Notes: generated by a model from the sequence alone, not told the origin. A stretch of DNA of 64,000 bases from Bacteriovoracaceae bacterium (GCA_021737405.1 JAIPEG010000010.1:1-64000); one strand, 5' to 3'. Positions 7,498 through 16,519 are shown, counted from the stretch's first letter. Numbers and translations are program-made.

Positions 7498-8979
7498 ATG
7501 GTAGTCTCGCACGTTATGAAAGACATTCTTGAAGCGATTTTTCTTCTCCTCGCGCTAATATCGAATAGCTTTTCTTATGGCCTAGAGGAGGACATAAGTT
7601 CTGATATCAGTGGGGACCTTCCTCTTCGTCGTGGAGAATTGATTCAACAGATTGAGAGTCAAAATAGAATAATCATTGAATATATCCTTCGAAGTGGAGG
7701 AGGAAATATTGATGGTGGTGGATCTAATATAACTTATCCAACTGAAATTGACCTTCAGTCAAGTTTGAAAATCGTACTAGAGGCCATTACCACAAAAGAG
7801 GAAGGAAAAAACTTTGTCCGTAGGTTAAGAGATCAATATCCCAATCAATCATTAAGGTCATTATATAATGATAGCGTGGGGTCTTTTAGGGTGACACCTA
7901 TCCATCGTTTGAAGGCAAGACGTATCGAATCTTCAAATGAGGCAGTTCTTCAAATGATGATTGGAGATAGTTTTGAAACTTTAATCGATAATTATAAAGC
8001 CTGTCGTTTTTACCATAAGGGTGTCGAAAATCTATATTCTCAAGAGGCTTTGGAGATTGACCTTTTAAATTGTGAAACAGTCAGTCTGAATCATTATCCA
8101 AGAATGCTAGATTTTTTAAAGAATACATTTTTCGAATTTAAGGAGAAATGCTTTGATGCTTTTGGCCAAGAAAAAATTGGATCGGTATCAGAGTTCACAT
8201 TAAAAGCTAAAGTGTGTCTTTCTAAAAGTGAGTTTTTGAAAATCCCTAAAAATGAACTACTTAAGACGATGTTTGCCGTTGTTCTTCATGAGATATCTCA
8301 TATGTTTGGGACTAATGAAAAACAGGCTAAAGAGTTTGAAATTTATATAATTCACTCATATTCCTCAGTTTTTAAGAGTATATCGGGACTTGTTGAAGAT
8401 ATTAATAAGAGGCGCTTGGAGCTCGATTTAATTTTTTATCGGCTAAATGTATATACTGGTCATACTTCTAATTTTATTGAAGGATTTATATTTAGAAACT
8501 TTCTTTTTGAAAAAGAGTTGTTGGATATCCTCAGAGAAGAGGTTATTTCACGAGATGAATTGCTTTTTCTATATCCATTTGAAAAAGTTCAAGCATTCGA
8601 TAAAGCCTATAATGAACTAAAACTTTATATTGAAACTCATTTTGAAAATCAATGGGGCTCTTTTATTATTCCTCGAGTTGATGTTTTTACAGAGGAGGAA
8701 ATCTTCGTATTGAAGGGGATGAGAAGTGTCAATTCGGCTGTGGGAGAGTCTTTTACCCAAAAGATGAACAGTTTTCTTATGGAGATTCAAAATAAGTTGG
8801 ATAGGATTCGAGGTATTTTAGATAATGACCAAACTCAAGTTGGACTGACAAACCGTAGAGACGTAATGCTTTATATGGATACATTTATTAATGAATTCGA
8901 CACCATGGGGGGGCATGATAAAATAAATCTCCTTTTCTTTGGAGTCTATGAATACTTTGAACAAATTAAAACTAAATGA
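7498..8979 (+). CDS. hypothetical secreted protein with an HExxH zinc-peptidase-like motif
   Basis: The 493-residue protein has an N-terminal signal peptide; the true start may be the second Met at 7516 (MKDILEAIFLLLALISNSFS), since neither ATG has a clear RBS. A glycine patch (GGGNIDGGGSNI, about 73-84) leads into a helical body. At about residue 263 lies VVLHEISHMFG, a zinc-binding HExxH helix, with glutamates downstream that could supply a third ligand. The same kind of motif is found in bacterial metallopeptidases, but I cannot assign a family. Its stop overlaps the start of the TIGR02147 gene (ATGA), so the two are translated together. Confidence 0.65.
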   Translation: MVVSHVMKDILEAIFLLLALISNSFSYGLEEDISSDISGDLPLRRGELIQQIESQNRIIIEYILRSGGGNIDGGGSNITYPTEIDLQSSLKIVLEAITTKEEGKNFVRRLRDQYPNQSLRSLYNDSVGSFRVTPIHRLKARRIESSNEAVLQMMIGDSFETLIDNYKACRFYHKGVENLYSQEALEIDLLNCETVSLNHYPRMLDFLKNTFFEFKEKCFDAFGQEKIGSVSEFTLKAKVCLSKSEFLKIPKNELLKTMFAVVLHEISHMFGTNEKQAKEFEIYIIHSYSSVFKSISGLVEDINKRRLELDLIFYRLNVYTGHTSNFIEGFIFRNFLFEKELLDILREEVISRDELLFLYPFEKVQAFDKAYNELKLYIETHFENQWGSFIIPRVDVFTEEEIFVLKGMRSVNSAVGESFTQKMNSFLMEIQNKLDRIRGILDNDQTQVGLTNRRDVMLYMDTFINEFDTMGGHDKINLLFFGVYEYFEQIKTK

Positions 8980-9797
8980 GCATTAAAACGAGACCTTCTA
9001 TTTATGAGTATCTAGACTACAAAGAATACATTATTAACCTGGCTTCGACTTATCCCAAGGGGGGGCGAGGGCTCTTTGGGAAGATGGCAAAAGCATTAGG
9101 AGTTTCTTCTGTGTTAGTTTCACAGATTTTTAAAGGAGCGAAAGATCTCCAACTTGATCATGCAATACTTTTGTGTAAATTTTTTGAACTTAATGAGCTA
9201 GAGACGGAATACTTTGTAGCACTTTTAAGTAAGCAGAGGGCCGGTAATAAAACTCTTCGTGACTTTTATAATCAACAAATATTTCAGTTACAAACAAGGG
9301 CCCTTAACCTAAAAAATCATCTGCCCAAAAAAAATGAGGTCTCAGAAGAATCAAAAACTGAGTTCTATAGTAGTTGGATTTATTCAGCGATACGTCAAAG
9401 TTGTGCCCTTGAAGAAGTAAAAACGATTGAAGATCTTCAAGAGCTCTATTCTCTTCCTCCTCATATTTTACAAGAGAAGGTGAATTTCTTGATTAAAAAT
9501 AATCTTCTCGTTAAAAATAAAGAGGGCCTTAATCTCGGAATTGGATCTACTTATCTCTCTAAAGAAAGCTCCTTAGTGCACTCTCATCGTAAGAATTGGA
9601 GGCTCAAAGCCATTGATTCCTTTTCCAATAATAATCCAGAGGACCTTTTCTTTGTTGCCCCGATGGTAATAAGTGAGGACCTTGCCGTTAAATTGAGGGC
9701 CAAATTTGTTGAAATGATTAAAGAACTTTATGAAGAAGCACCCAAAGCTGCTCCCGAAGTGACTTGCTGCCTAAATATCGACTTTTTTAGGTTTTAG
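8976..9797 (+). CDS. TIGR02147 family protein
   Basis: The N-terminus (SIYEYLDYKEYI, then a helix-turn-helix-like LGVSSVLVSQIFKG) and overall length (273 aa) match the TIGR02147 paralogous family, typical of Bdellovibrio relatives and Fibrobacter. A C-terminal DUF4423-like region carries LPPHILQEKVNFLIKNNLL, which resembles a winged helix. The family is often encoded beside secreted proteins and may be regulatory; its function is unproven. It overlaps the HExxH gene by four bases. Confidence 0.85.
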   Translation: MSIKTRPSIYEYLDYKEYIINLASTYPKGGRGLFGKMAKALGVSSVLVSQIFKGAKDLQLDHAILLCKFFELNELETEYFVALLSKQRAGNKTLRDFYNQQIFQLQTRALNLKNHLPKKNEVSEESKTEFYSSWIYSAIRQSCALEEVKTIEDLQELYSLPPHILQEKVNFLIKNNLLVKNKEGLNLGIGSTYLSKESSLVHSHRKNWRLKAIDSFSNNNPEDLFFVAPMVISEDLAVKLRAKFVEMIKELYEEAPKAAPEVTCCLNIDFFRF

Positions 9798-9931
9798 TCT
9801 GTAAGGGCAAGATTCATCAGAGAAGGTACACTTAATTGTCAAAAATGGGTCTTCAAGCCGTAATTGTAAAATCCTCCTTTCTAGTAACTTTTTTTTGTTT
9901 ACCAGCTGGGCCTTTATTTGGAAGGTTTAAC

Positions 9932-9959
9932 TTGACAGTTTGGCTCCTGTGATTAAAGT
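9932..9959 (+). promoter_or_regulatory. sigma-70-type promoter of the porin operon
   Basis: TTGACA (9932-9937) and TAAAGT (9954-9959) are 16 bases apart, about 30 bases before the porin start. The rest of 9798-9931 shows no gene. Confidence 0.5.
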
Positions 9960-9990
9960 TTGGCATATAGAACTTTTGTCTGGAGAAACA

Positions 9991-11229
9991 ATGAAGTTAC
10001 ACGCTTTTATATTATTAAGTTTTTTAGCAACTACCGCTTTTGGGCAAGAGGGTAAACTCGATGTTCAAGAGGTAAATAGAAGAGTTGAGATCTTGGCCGA
10101 TGAGATTAATGCTCTCAAGGCCTACCAGACAAATGTTTCTAAAAATGAAAGTGTCTTTGGGTTAGGTAACTCAGCTTCAAAAATTTATCATATTCCTCAG
10201 GGTCTCTCGATTGGTGGTTATGCTGAGATGACTTACTTTGATACGGCTGAATTTAACCAGTCAGGAGCGTCAACGAATAAGAATCCAACCACAGAAGTTC
10301 TCAGAAACATTCTTTATTTTGGTTACAAATTTAATGATAAATGGCTCGCCAACATGGAGCTAGAAATTGAACATGTGGGCCAGGTCTACACTGAGTTTCT
10401 CTATGTCGATTATCTTCATTCTCAAAATATTAACTTTAGAGCTGGTCTACTCCTTCACCCCATGGGCTTTCTTAACGAACTTCATGAGCCAGTACTTTAT
10501 CCTTCTGTTTCACGACCTGAACTTGAAACTGTTTTGATCCCTACGACTTGGCGTGAATTAGGGGCGGGGATCTTTGGTTCTCTTGGGAATACGACTTATA
10601 AATTCTATGTCATGAACGGCATGAATGCTGATGACTTCAGCTCATCGTCTAATAGAGGAGGAAGAAAGAGGGGAGGATTCTATATCGCAAGTGCCGATAA
10701 GGATAAGAACCAGCGCGCCTCTTCCGCTGTCGCCATTTTGCGCTTAGATCATCAGGTTAATAATTGGTTGTCTTTGGGGGGCTCTATTTTAAAAGGAAAC
10801 GCTTCTGGTGCAAACGATCAGTTGGGGCAAACCATGGCGGAGTTACACATGGAGGCCCAGGGCTGGGGTCATAAATTGCGAGTTCTAGGCGTTCAAAATC
10901 AATTTCATGATGTAAGAGAGTGGAACGTGAACAATAGTGCTTCTTTAGCGGATACTCAAAGAGGCTACTATGCTGAATATACATACAAATTGGGGCTTTC
11001 TGGTACCAATGTCCTACAGCCATTTTTTCGTTACGAAAACATAGATATGCAGTATAAAGTTCCTGTCGGGGTTACACAAAGTGGTGCTCTCGACTATGAA
11101 CATATCGTTGCAGGTATAGGATACCTTCCTCTTGATCGTCTCATTTTTAAATTCGATTATACCTGGGAGAGGACTGAGGATAGATCAGGGGAGAAGATTT
11201 TTGGCTTGGGTATTGGTTATAATTACTAA
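9991..11229 (+). CDS. outer-membrane beta-barrel (porin-like) protein
   Basis: The start at 9991 has GGAG upstream and gives a signal peptide (MKLHAFILLSFLATTAFGQ). Residues ~20-45 form a short coiled coil (VQEVNRRVEILADEINALK), as in some trimeric porins. The rest alternates polar and aromatic residues in strand-like segments and ends in IFGLGIGYNY, with a terminal aromatic typical of barrels. It heads an operon with an FMN-binding protein and a small membrane protein, so it may pass a substrate or electron carrier for them. The substrate is unknown. Confidence 0.75.
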   Translation: MKLHAFILLSFLATTAFGQEGKLDVQEVNRRVEILADEINALKAYQTNVSKNESVFGLGNSASKIYHIPQGLSIGGYAEMTYFDTAEFNQSGASTNKNPTTEVLRNILYFGYKFNDKWLANMELEIEHVGQVYTEFLYVDYLHSQNINFRAGLLLHPMGFLNELHEPVLYPSVSRPELETVLIPTTWRELGAGIFGSLGNTTYKFYVMNGMNADDFSSSSNRGGRKRGGFYIASADKDKNQRASSAVAILRLDHQVNNWLSLGGSILKGNASGANDQLGQTMAELHMEAQGWGHKLRVLGVQNQFHDVREWNVNNSASLADTQRGYYAEYTYKLGLSGTNVLQPFFRYENIDMQYKVPVGVTQSGALDYEHIVAGIGYLPLDRLIFKFDYTWERTEDRSGEKIFGLGIGYNY

Positions 11230-11746
11230 TTTTTTTCTCGCTTTAAGCATTCCTTTTGCTCTTGGAAAGAATGTTCCTTTCCAAGAGACGCTTGATGAAT
11301 TGTTCCCAAAGTGTGAGCAGAGAAAAGAGAATATTTTTCTCACTCAAGAACAAAAGGACAAGATTGAAAAAGATACGGGGTTAAGTCTCTACTCAAAGAT
11401 GGCCTTACGCTATCATGTAACTTGTAAAGAGAGCACGAAAACCGTTTATATCGATAGCCATATTGTAAGAACCTTGAATGAGACTGTGGTCGTCGTCATT
11501 GATGAAGATAATAAAATTGAAAATTTCAGAATTAGCTCTTTTATGGAACCTTCTGAATATATCCCGCCTCAGAGTTGGATAAAGCAGGTGGTGAATAAGA
11601 GAGCTTTTGAGAAAATGAGATTAAATTATGAGATTGATGGTCTCTCTGGTGCGACTCTGTCGACCAACGCTGTCGTTAACGCCTCAAGAAGAGTCTTGCA
11701 TCTTCACGATGTCTTGAAAAAGGAACAGGTCTCAGCAAAGAAATGA
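11201..11746 (+). CDS. exported FMN-binding domain protein (probable ApbE flavinylation target)
   Basis: The start is uncertain. TTG at 11201, preceded by AGGGGAGAAG and overlapping the porin gene by 29 bases, gives a signal peptide (hydrophobic VLVIITNFFLALSIPFALG). The C-terminal domain carries DGLSGATLST, the motif in which a Thr/Ser receives FMN covalently from ApbE in NqrC/RnfG-like proteins. The function would be electron transfer outside the cytoplasmic membrane. The next gene overlaps its stop by four bases (ATGA), so the two are coupled. An in-frame start further upstream would give 204 aa. Confidence 0.78.
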   Translation: MAWVLVIITNFFLALSIPFALGKNVPFQETLDELFPKCEQRKENIFLTQEQKDKIEKDTGLSLYSKMALRYHVTCKESTKTVYIDSHIVRTLNETVVVVIDEDNKIENFRISSFMEPSEYIPPQSWIKQVVNKRAFEKMRLNYEIDGLSGATLSTNAVVNASRRVLHLHDVLKKEQVSAKK

Positions 11747-12162
11747 AAAGAGTTTATTCCTTTACTCATCTTGCTTCCTATCTAAGTATCCTTAGTGGTC
11801 TTGGTTATTTTATTGTCATTGAATACTTTAAGCTTGAAACCCCTTATGGGCTTCGACCTCACTCAAGTCAGGGTCTTTGGCAGGCCTTTCATATCCTCGT
11901 CGTTCCTGCCCTTGTGTTTGCTATTGGACTCCTGTGGCGAGAGCATATTTATGTCAAACTAAAGGCCACCACCCGTTTTAAGCGTATCTCAGGAATTGGG
12001 CTTCTCGCGAGCTTTCTTATCATGACATTTTCGGGCTATTTCTTGATCGTGTCTAAAAACCAATTCTTTATTGATCTCAATAAATATCTTCACCTTGCCT
12101 CATCGCTTCTTTGGCTTTTGTTTTACCTCTATCATCACTTCAAAAAAAAGATCACTATTTAA
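11743..12162 (+). CDS. small integral membrane protein (DUF4405-like, possible cytochrome b-type partner)
   Basis: The 139-residue protein has four hydrophobic helices (about 8-26, 46-63, 82-104, 114-131) and histidines within or near them (H9, H50, HLASS, YHHF), as in four-helix heme-binding membrane proteins. Such proteins often accompany flavinylated FMN-binding proteins and carry electrons across the membrane. Heme binding here is inference. Coupled to the preceding gene by ATGA. Confidence 0.6.
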   Translation: MKRVYSFTHLASYLSILSGLGYFIVIEYFKLETPYGLRPHSSQGLWQAFHILVVPALVFAIGLLWREHIYVKLKATTRFKRISGIGLLASFLIMTFSGYFLIVSKNQFFIDLNKYLHLASSLLWLLFYLYHHFKKKITI

Positions 12163-12187
12163 ATTAGGTACTTCGCTCAAGAGTCTT

Positions 12188-12204
12188 AATTAATGGCGGA
12201 AGCG
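12188..12204. repeat. partial copy of the tRNA-Asp 3' end and flank
   Basis: AATTAATGGCGGAAGCG matches 16514-16530 (tRNA-Asp 3' end plus flank) in the same orientation with one mismatch in 17. The position in the 12163-12250 spacer resembles the distal attachment site of a tRNA-integrated element. A small GCGT/ACGC hairpin follows it. Confidence 0.4.
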
Positions 12205-12250
12205 TAAAGACGCGATACCAAAGCTATCTGTTTAGTGTTAATTTAAACCT

Positions 12251-13189
12251 ATGAGAACTCATAATCACCAAGAAATTAAAGAGAACTGTAGCTCTGTAAT
12301 TATGTATCTTTTGAATAAGCATAAGCTTGGGAGGGTCTCATCTATCATTATGGATACTGAGGGGTGGGTTAATCCATGTTTTTTTGTAAATGATGAATAC
12401 GTAATTCGCTTTAATGCTCGCGACCCGGGCCTTCCAAAGTATCAGAGGGAAAAATTTGTTTTTGATTTATTAAAAGATTTAAAGTTTCCAGTGCCCGATA
12501 GGGTGATACTCGATACAGATAAAGATATAATCGATTACGATATACTCATCTCCCGAAAAGTTTCCGGTGATAACCTCGAGTCTTGTTGGAGTAAATTAGA
12601 CAGGGAAACACAGATAAGTTTGGCAGAAGAAGCAGGGGCGCTACTTAAGAAGCTCCATTCTATCAAATTTGACTATTTTGGAGAGCTTGCAAATAGGGGA
12701 CCTCTGCCTCAAACCAAATTTTGGTTTGATTTTTTAGAGGCAAAGTTAGAATTTTTATTATCTGAGGCAAGAAAACTTGAGCTCTTTTCTCCTACACAAG
12801 AAAAGCAATTTATCTCAAAACTTCATTCTAGATCAGAGTTGATTAATACTGTTAAAAAGGCAAGTCTTGTACACGTCGATTATCATTTCGGAAATTTACT
12901 ATTTGATGAAAAGAAGATCACAGGTGTCGTTGATTTCGAGTGGTCCATTGCGGGGGATCCTCTTTATGACTTGATGTTTTGGCGCAATGCCAACGACGTC
13001 TTTAAGGGGAGTGAGGAAAGTTTTTTCAAAGGATATGGTAAAGTTGATTTTAACTCTGATGAGAGTCTACTTATCTCTACCTATCAAATGATTAAGAATA
13101 TTGAATTATCCATTGTTGCCACACTTCACTTTCCAAAAGAAGAAGCTCGCGATTATCTTGAAATTACCCTAAAAGACTTATCTAATTAA
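12251..13189 (+). CDS. aminoglycoside phosphotransferase (APH) family protein
   Basis: The C-terminal half holds the APH catalytic loop HVDYHFGNLLF and the metal-binding segment VVDFEWSIAGDPLYDL. The N-terminal lobe includes VIRFNARDP and KFPVPDRVI-like strands. At 312 aa the size is normal. The family phosphorylates small molecules such as aminoglycosides, choline and homoserine, so drug resistance should not be assumed. It stands alone, within the stretch bounded by the tRNA-Asp repeat. Confidence 0.82.
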   Translation: MRTHNHQEIKENCSSVIMYLLNKHKLGRVSSIIMDTEGWVNPCFFVNDEYVIRFNARDPGLPKYQREKFVFDLLKDLKFPVPDRVILDTDKDIIDYDILISRKVSGDNLESCWSKLDRETQISLAEEAGALLKKLHSIKFDYFGELANRGPLPQTKFWFDFLEAKLEFLLSEARKLELFSPTQEKQFISKLHSRSELINTVKKASLVHVDYHFGNLLFDEKKITGVVDFEWSIAGDPLYDLMFWRNANDVFKGSEESFFKGYGKVDFNSDESLLISTYQMIKNIELSIVATLHFPKEEARDYLEITLKDLSN

Positions 13190-13304
13190 TTTGTCGGTTT
13201 TAAAGACTGTTATTAGATAGTCATAATCACTCACTATCCTACAGGATTAGTCTTGATTCTCTTTTTCTCGATAAAACAAACAATAAGTTTTGTGATTGGT
13301 TAAT

Positions 13305-14621
13305 TTATTCTACTTTATTAAAAGTAAAATGTTTCCCTTGAAAAAAATCAAAAGATGTTCCATCTTTTTTGAAGACTATATCTATATTAGCTGATGGGAA
13401 GGAGAACTCTGTTTTAGAATAAGCCTCCAAGGGAAAGGCAGATTGACCATCGGCTTGACCATATAAGTTGCCGTTTTTAATAGAAATTTTAATGGCGAGA
13501 GGGAAGTCTTTTGCTACGAACTTTCCAACATACGCTTGTAATATTCTAGATGATATCGTTTTTATAATTTTAAATTTTGGTAACTCAAATTTGTCCCCAT
13601 AAAATGAAGCCAATGTTGCTAATGAGATATCGTTCATGTTCATGGATGAAGCATTTGAGATTTGAATAAAAACAATGTTTGAGTCTGGAAAATAGGCGGC
13701 GATTGAACTAAAACCGTCAATGCGACCATTATGTCCTAAACCTATTTTTTTTCCATATGGTATTTGAAATAAAGCATGCCCATAGCCTTCATTCATTTTT
13801 GTCATTTTCTCGAGGGATTTTTTATTTACTAATTTGTTATTAAAAAGAGCATGGAAGAATATTGCAACTTCCTCAGCGTTTGCGGCTATTGATCCGGCAC
13901 CAAGGGGTACTGATTGGTGCGTATTGGTAGAGGGAGCCCAATTCTCTCTTTTTTCAAAGCTAATTACTTCATTGCGCTTACGTTCATCTGCATTAAATAC
14001 ATATGTGTTTTTTAATTTCAAAGGAGTGACAATGTATTGATCTAGAAGCATGGAATATGATTTTCCAGATGCTTTTTCAGCGATTAGCGAAAGAAGCACA
14101 TATCCAGTGTTAGAGTATTCATGTTTCTGATTAGGCTTAAAATTAGTCCCATTTTTTACGATTCTCGTTATGTGTTGCTGCTCCGTTGCAGGGCTTTCAG
14201 CGTAGCTCATATAGTCTTTTGTATCTGTAAAATTAACTAAACCTGAGCGGTGTTGAAGGAGCTGCTCAATTGTAATCTTTTTTGCATTTTGAATTGTTGG
14301 AAAATAAGTTGATAAGACATCATTGTATTTAAGCATTTTATCTTCAACTAATTTTGCAATTATAACGGCAGTATATGTTTTTGATATAGAACCAATTCTA
14401 TAAATTGGAGATGTTGGCATTTCTTTAAAACTATAGGTTTTATTATATATTATTTTACCTTTCTCAAGAATCAAAACCGTTCCTATGGCTTTTTTGTGCG
14501 TTGATACTGTTTCTAAGAATTGATTAAGTTTTTCAAATTTAGGATTCTCTATTTTTAAATTTGAGCAGCTTAGGGTAAAAATGAGGAAGATAAAAAATGT
14601 AATCTTTGATAGATATTGCAT
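13305..14621 (-). CDS. serine hydrolase, class C beta-lactamase fold, lipoprotein
   Basis: The start at 14621 gives a lipoprotein signal peptide (MQYLSKITFFIFLIFTLSC) with AAGGT upstream; an in-frame ATG 51 bases earlier would add an unlikely leader. Catalytic motifs are SISK (SxxK, about residue 77), YSN (about 172) and GHNG. A small C-terminal domain follows. Members act as beta-lactamases, D-aminopeptidases or esterases; in a lipoprotein, a cell-wall or ester substrate is plausible. It lies opposite its neighbours. Confidence 0.85.
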   Translation of the reverse strand: MQYLSKITFFIFLIFTLSCSNLKIENPKFEKLNQFLETVSTHKKAIGTVLILEKGKIIYNKTYSFKEMPTSPIYRIGSISKTYTAVIIAKLVEDKMLKYNDVLSTYFPTIQNAKKITIEQLLQHRSGLVNFTDTKDYMSYAESPATEQQHITRIVKNGTNFKPNQKHEYSNTGYVLLSLIAEKASGKSYSMLLDQYIVTPLKLKNTYVFNADERKRNEVISFEKRENWAPSTNTHQSVPLGAGSIAANAEEVAIFFHALFNNKLVNKKSLEKMTKMNEGYGHALFQIPYGKKIGLGHNGRIDGFSSIAAYFPDSNIVFIQISNASSMNMNDISLATLASFYGDKFELPKFKIIKTISSRILQAYVGKFVAKDFPLAIKISIKNGNLYGQADGQSAFPLEAYSKTEFSFPSANIDIVFKKDGTSFDFFQGKHFTFNKVE

Positions 14622-14758
14622 AGCTGACCTTAGGTTAAATTGTTTTTTATCAATATCAACACAAGTAGTCATAGTCTATATCTTTGCACATCAATCCTTG
14701 AACCTTCTCAAACTCCAGAAAAAAATGAGCTCGGAAGCTTGTAATTTTGGTAATCAAA

Positions 14759-14923
14759 ATGCCACCAACGGGGTTCGGGAATGTCGCGGAAGTTAGTATT
14801 TTGGGCAAAAAAGGCAACTTTATTTTGAATACAATTGACTCTAAAAGTGGTGACCCTTTCTCCCTCAGTGATCGCCTGAGCCAAATGATTCTCGCTTGTG
14901 AAAATAGAGATATTCCAACCTAA
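14759..14923 (+). pseudogene. possible gene remnant (54 codons, no RBS)
   Basis: Within the 374-base gap between divergent genes is an open frame that reads like coding sequence (LNTIDSKSGDPFSLSDRL) but has no ribosome site. It includes a 35-base repeat also found at 16447-16481. I see nothing else in 14622-14995 except the RBS of the next gene. Confidence 0.25.
14778..14812 (+). repeat. 35-bp direct repeat, copy 1
   Basis: It begins GGAATGTCGCGGAAG and ends TTTTGGGCAAAAAA; 33 of 35 bases match 16447-16481. The two copies flank the 14996 gene. Confidence 0.75.
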
Positions 14924-14995
14924 ATAAATTACACAGTTTTCCTTGCTGATACATTTCTTTGATAGATTTCGCCAAAATATATAGAGGAGAATTAG

Positions 14996-16207
14996 ATGAA
15001 CTTTAAGTCACTTATCGCATGTGCGAGTCTTTTTGCTACAGGTCAGTCAATGGCCTTTAATGTTTGGAATGGCAGTAAAACTTTAGCTAGCTTTGAATCG
15101 AAAGGAACACTTGTCTATCAAGTAGACCTTAATGATAAGCATGGTACAGCTATTGTTGCTGACTACAATGGTGCAGGGTATGGAAGTTTTAAAGAGGATG
15201 GGGATAAGCTCATTATTAACTTAAGAAAACCTATCATAAATATTGGTTGGCCTATTATTTTTAACCCCTATTCTCAGGTGATGGAGCAGGTCTACGCTGA
15301 ATTCAAAATTAATGAGATGGCCCTTACTGAAATAGGAACTGACACCTATGAGATAGAAGAAAACTCTACAGCCTGTTACACCTTTCGTGTCCCAGGTGAG
15401 CAAGATAGGGTTGATTGTAAGGCAGAATCCAAACTTTTTCCTGAGCAATACACTAAACTTGATCAACCAAGAAAAATGAAAACAAGAATTGCGGTTGGTG
15501 ACAAAGTAGTCCTTCCTTCCACTGGTCTTGAAGTCGCTTACGTGGAAGTACTAGAAGGTAATAAGGTCAAAGACCTTTCTCCTCGTGATGTTGAACCTGC
15601 AATGGAAACCCTTACCCAAAAAGACGGGGCCTTAAAAGCGACATTTATGGATGGCTCATTCACGGTTTTTTCTCGTCTTGCTGAACATGCTGGTTATGAG
15701 CTTCTCATTGCTCAGAAGTTTGACGGTACAGGGCAACTTGCGGGTCTTGGTCAGGGGATCATCGTAAAAGATGAAAATGTATTAACGGCTGCATTGGACC
15801 TAAGTGGAACTTATAACAGCATTTCTTTTGGAATTGGCACTTACTATGGTGATGAGTTTCTTCTCCGTTTTAATGAGAACGGTTTTGGTGGCTTTACGAG
15901 TTATGATGCTTACTCTGACACAAGCTCTGATGTTGTATGGAACTGGAGTCAAAATGCATCAGGGATTGAGGCGACCAGATGGATGCCAAAGGATAGATCA
16001 TTTGGTTTCTTTAATACAGAAGAAGAAATTCAACAGTGTATTGATGGAATTCTCGACTGCTATCCTGCTCAAAAGCGTGATTATAAAGTCATTGCAAAAG
16101 ACAATAATAAAGTTGTGGTCTTTAGAACAATGAAAATGAATCTGAATTGGGATAATGGTGGTGAGTACAGGACAAGCAACGCCGTTCAAATCCTTTACAG
16201 AAAATAA
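14996..16207 (+). CDS. hypothetical secreted protein
   Basis: A 403-residue protein with a signal peptide (MNFKSLIACASLFATGQSMA-F). The mature part is rich in Gly, Asn, Tyr and Trp with strand-like segments and two cysteine pairs (TACYTF...RVDCK; QQCIDGILDCYP). No family is recognised. GAGGAG lies six bases upstream of the ATG and a hairpin follows the stop, so it appears to be a single-gene unit. Flanked by 35-bp direct repeats. Confidence 0.65.
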   Translation: MNFKSLIACASLFATGQSMAFNVWNGSKTLASFESKGTLVYQVDLNDKHGTAIVADYNGAGYGSFKEDGDKLIINLRKPIINIGWPIIFNPYSQVMEQVYAEFKINEMALTEIGTDTYEIEENSTACYTFRVPGEQDRVDCKAESKLFPEQYTKLDQPRKMKTRIAVGDKVVLPSTGLEVAYVEVLEGNKVKDLSPRDVEPAMETLTQKDGALKATFMDGSFTVFSRLAEHAGYELLIAQKFDGTGQLAGLGQGIIVKDENVLTAALDLSGTYNSISFGIGTYYGDEFLLRFNENGFGGFTSYDAYSDTSSDVVWNWSQNASGIEATRWMPKDRSFGFFNTEEEIQQCIDGILDCYPAQKRDYKVIAKDNNKVVVFRTMKMNLNWDNGGEYRTSNAVQILYRK

Positions 16208-16220
16208 CGTTTTATAATGC

Positions 16221-16251
16221 AGAGGCTCAGTACCTAATCGACTGAGCCTCT
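16221..16251 (+). terminator. terminator after the secreted protein gene
   Basis: An 11-bp perfect stem (AGAGGCTCAGT / ACTGAGCCTCT) with a nine-base loop starts 13 bases after the stop. The downstream T-tract is weak. Confidence 0.65.
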
Positions 16252-16446
16252 ATCATTTCCTAAAGATTCACTTTCTTCATGAGAGTAATTGCGATTTTGA
16301 TTATCTCGAAAGAAGATCATTAAATGGTGTTACAAAAACTAAAGATAGAATAATTCCTTAAGTATTTCTCATTTAGATCTAGGAGAGTCTTGAAGCACAG
16401 GTGCCTTGGCGAATTGTGAAAGCGTTAGCTTTTTCATTGCGAGCAA

Positions 16447-16481
16447 GGAATGTTGTGGAAGTTAGTATTTTGGGCAAAAAA
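16447..16481 (+). repeat. 35-bp direct repeat, copy 2
   Basis: It matches 14778-14812 at 33 of 35 positions and runs directly into the tRNA-Asp terminator. The stretch 16252-16446 holds no gene I can support. Confidence 0.75.
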
Positions 16482-16508
16482 AAGCCGTCTCAGAAAGACG
16501 GCTTTTTT
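16476..16508 (-). terminator. terminator of tRNA-Asp
   Basis: An 8-bp stem AGCCGTCT / AGACGGCT with a five-base loop is flanked by an A-run on the left and a T-run on the right, so it can act in both directions. It lies 12 bases past the tRNA 3' end. Confidence 0.85.
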
Positions 16509-16519
16509 AATCGAATTAA

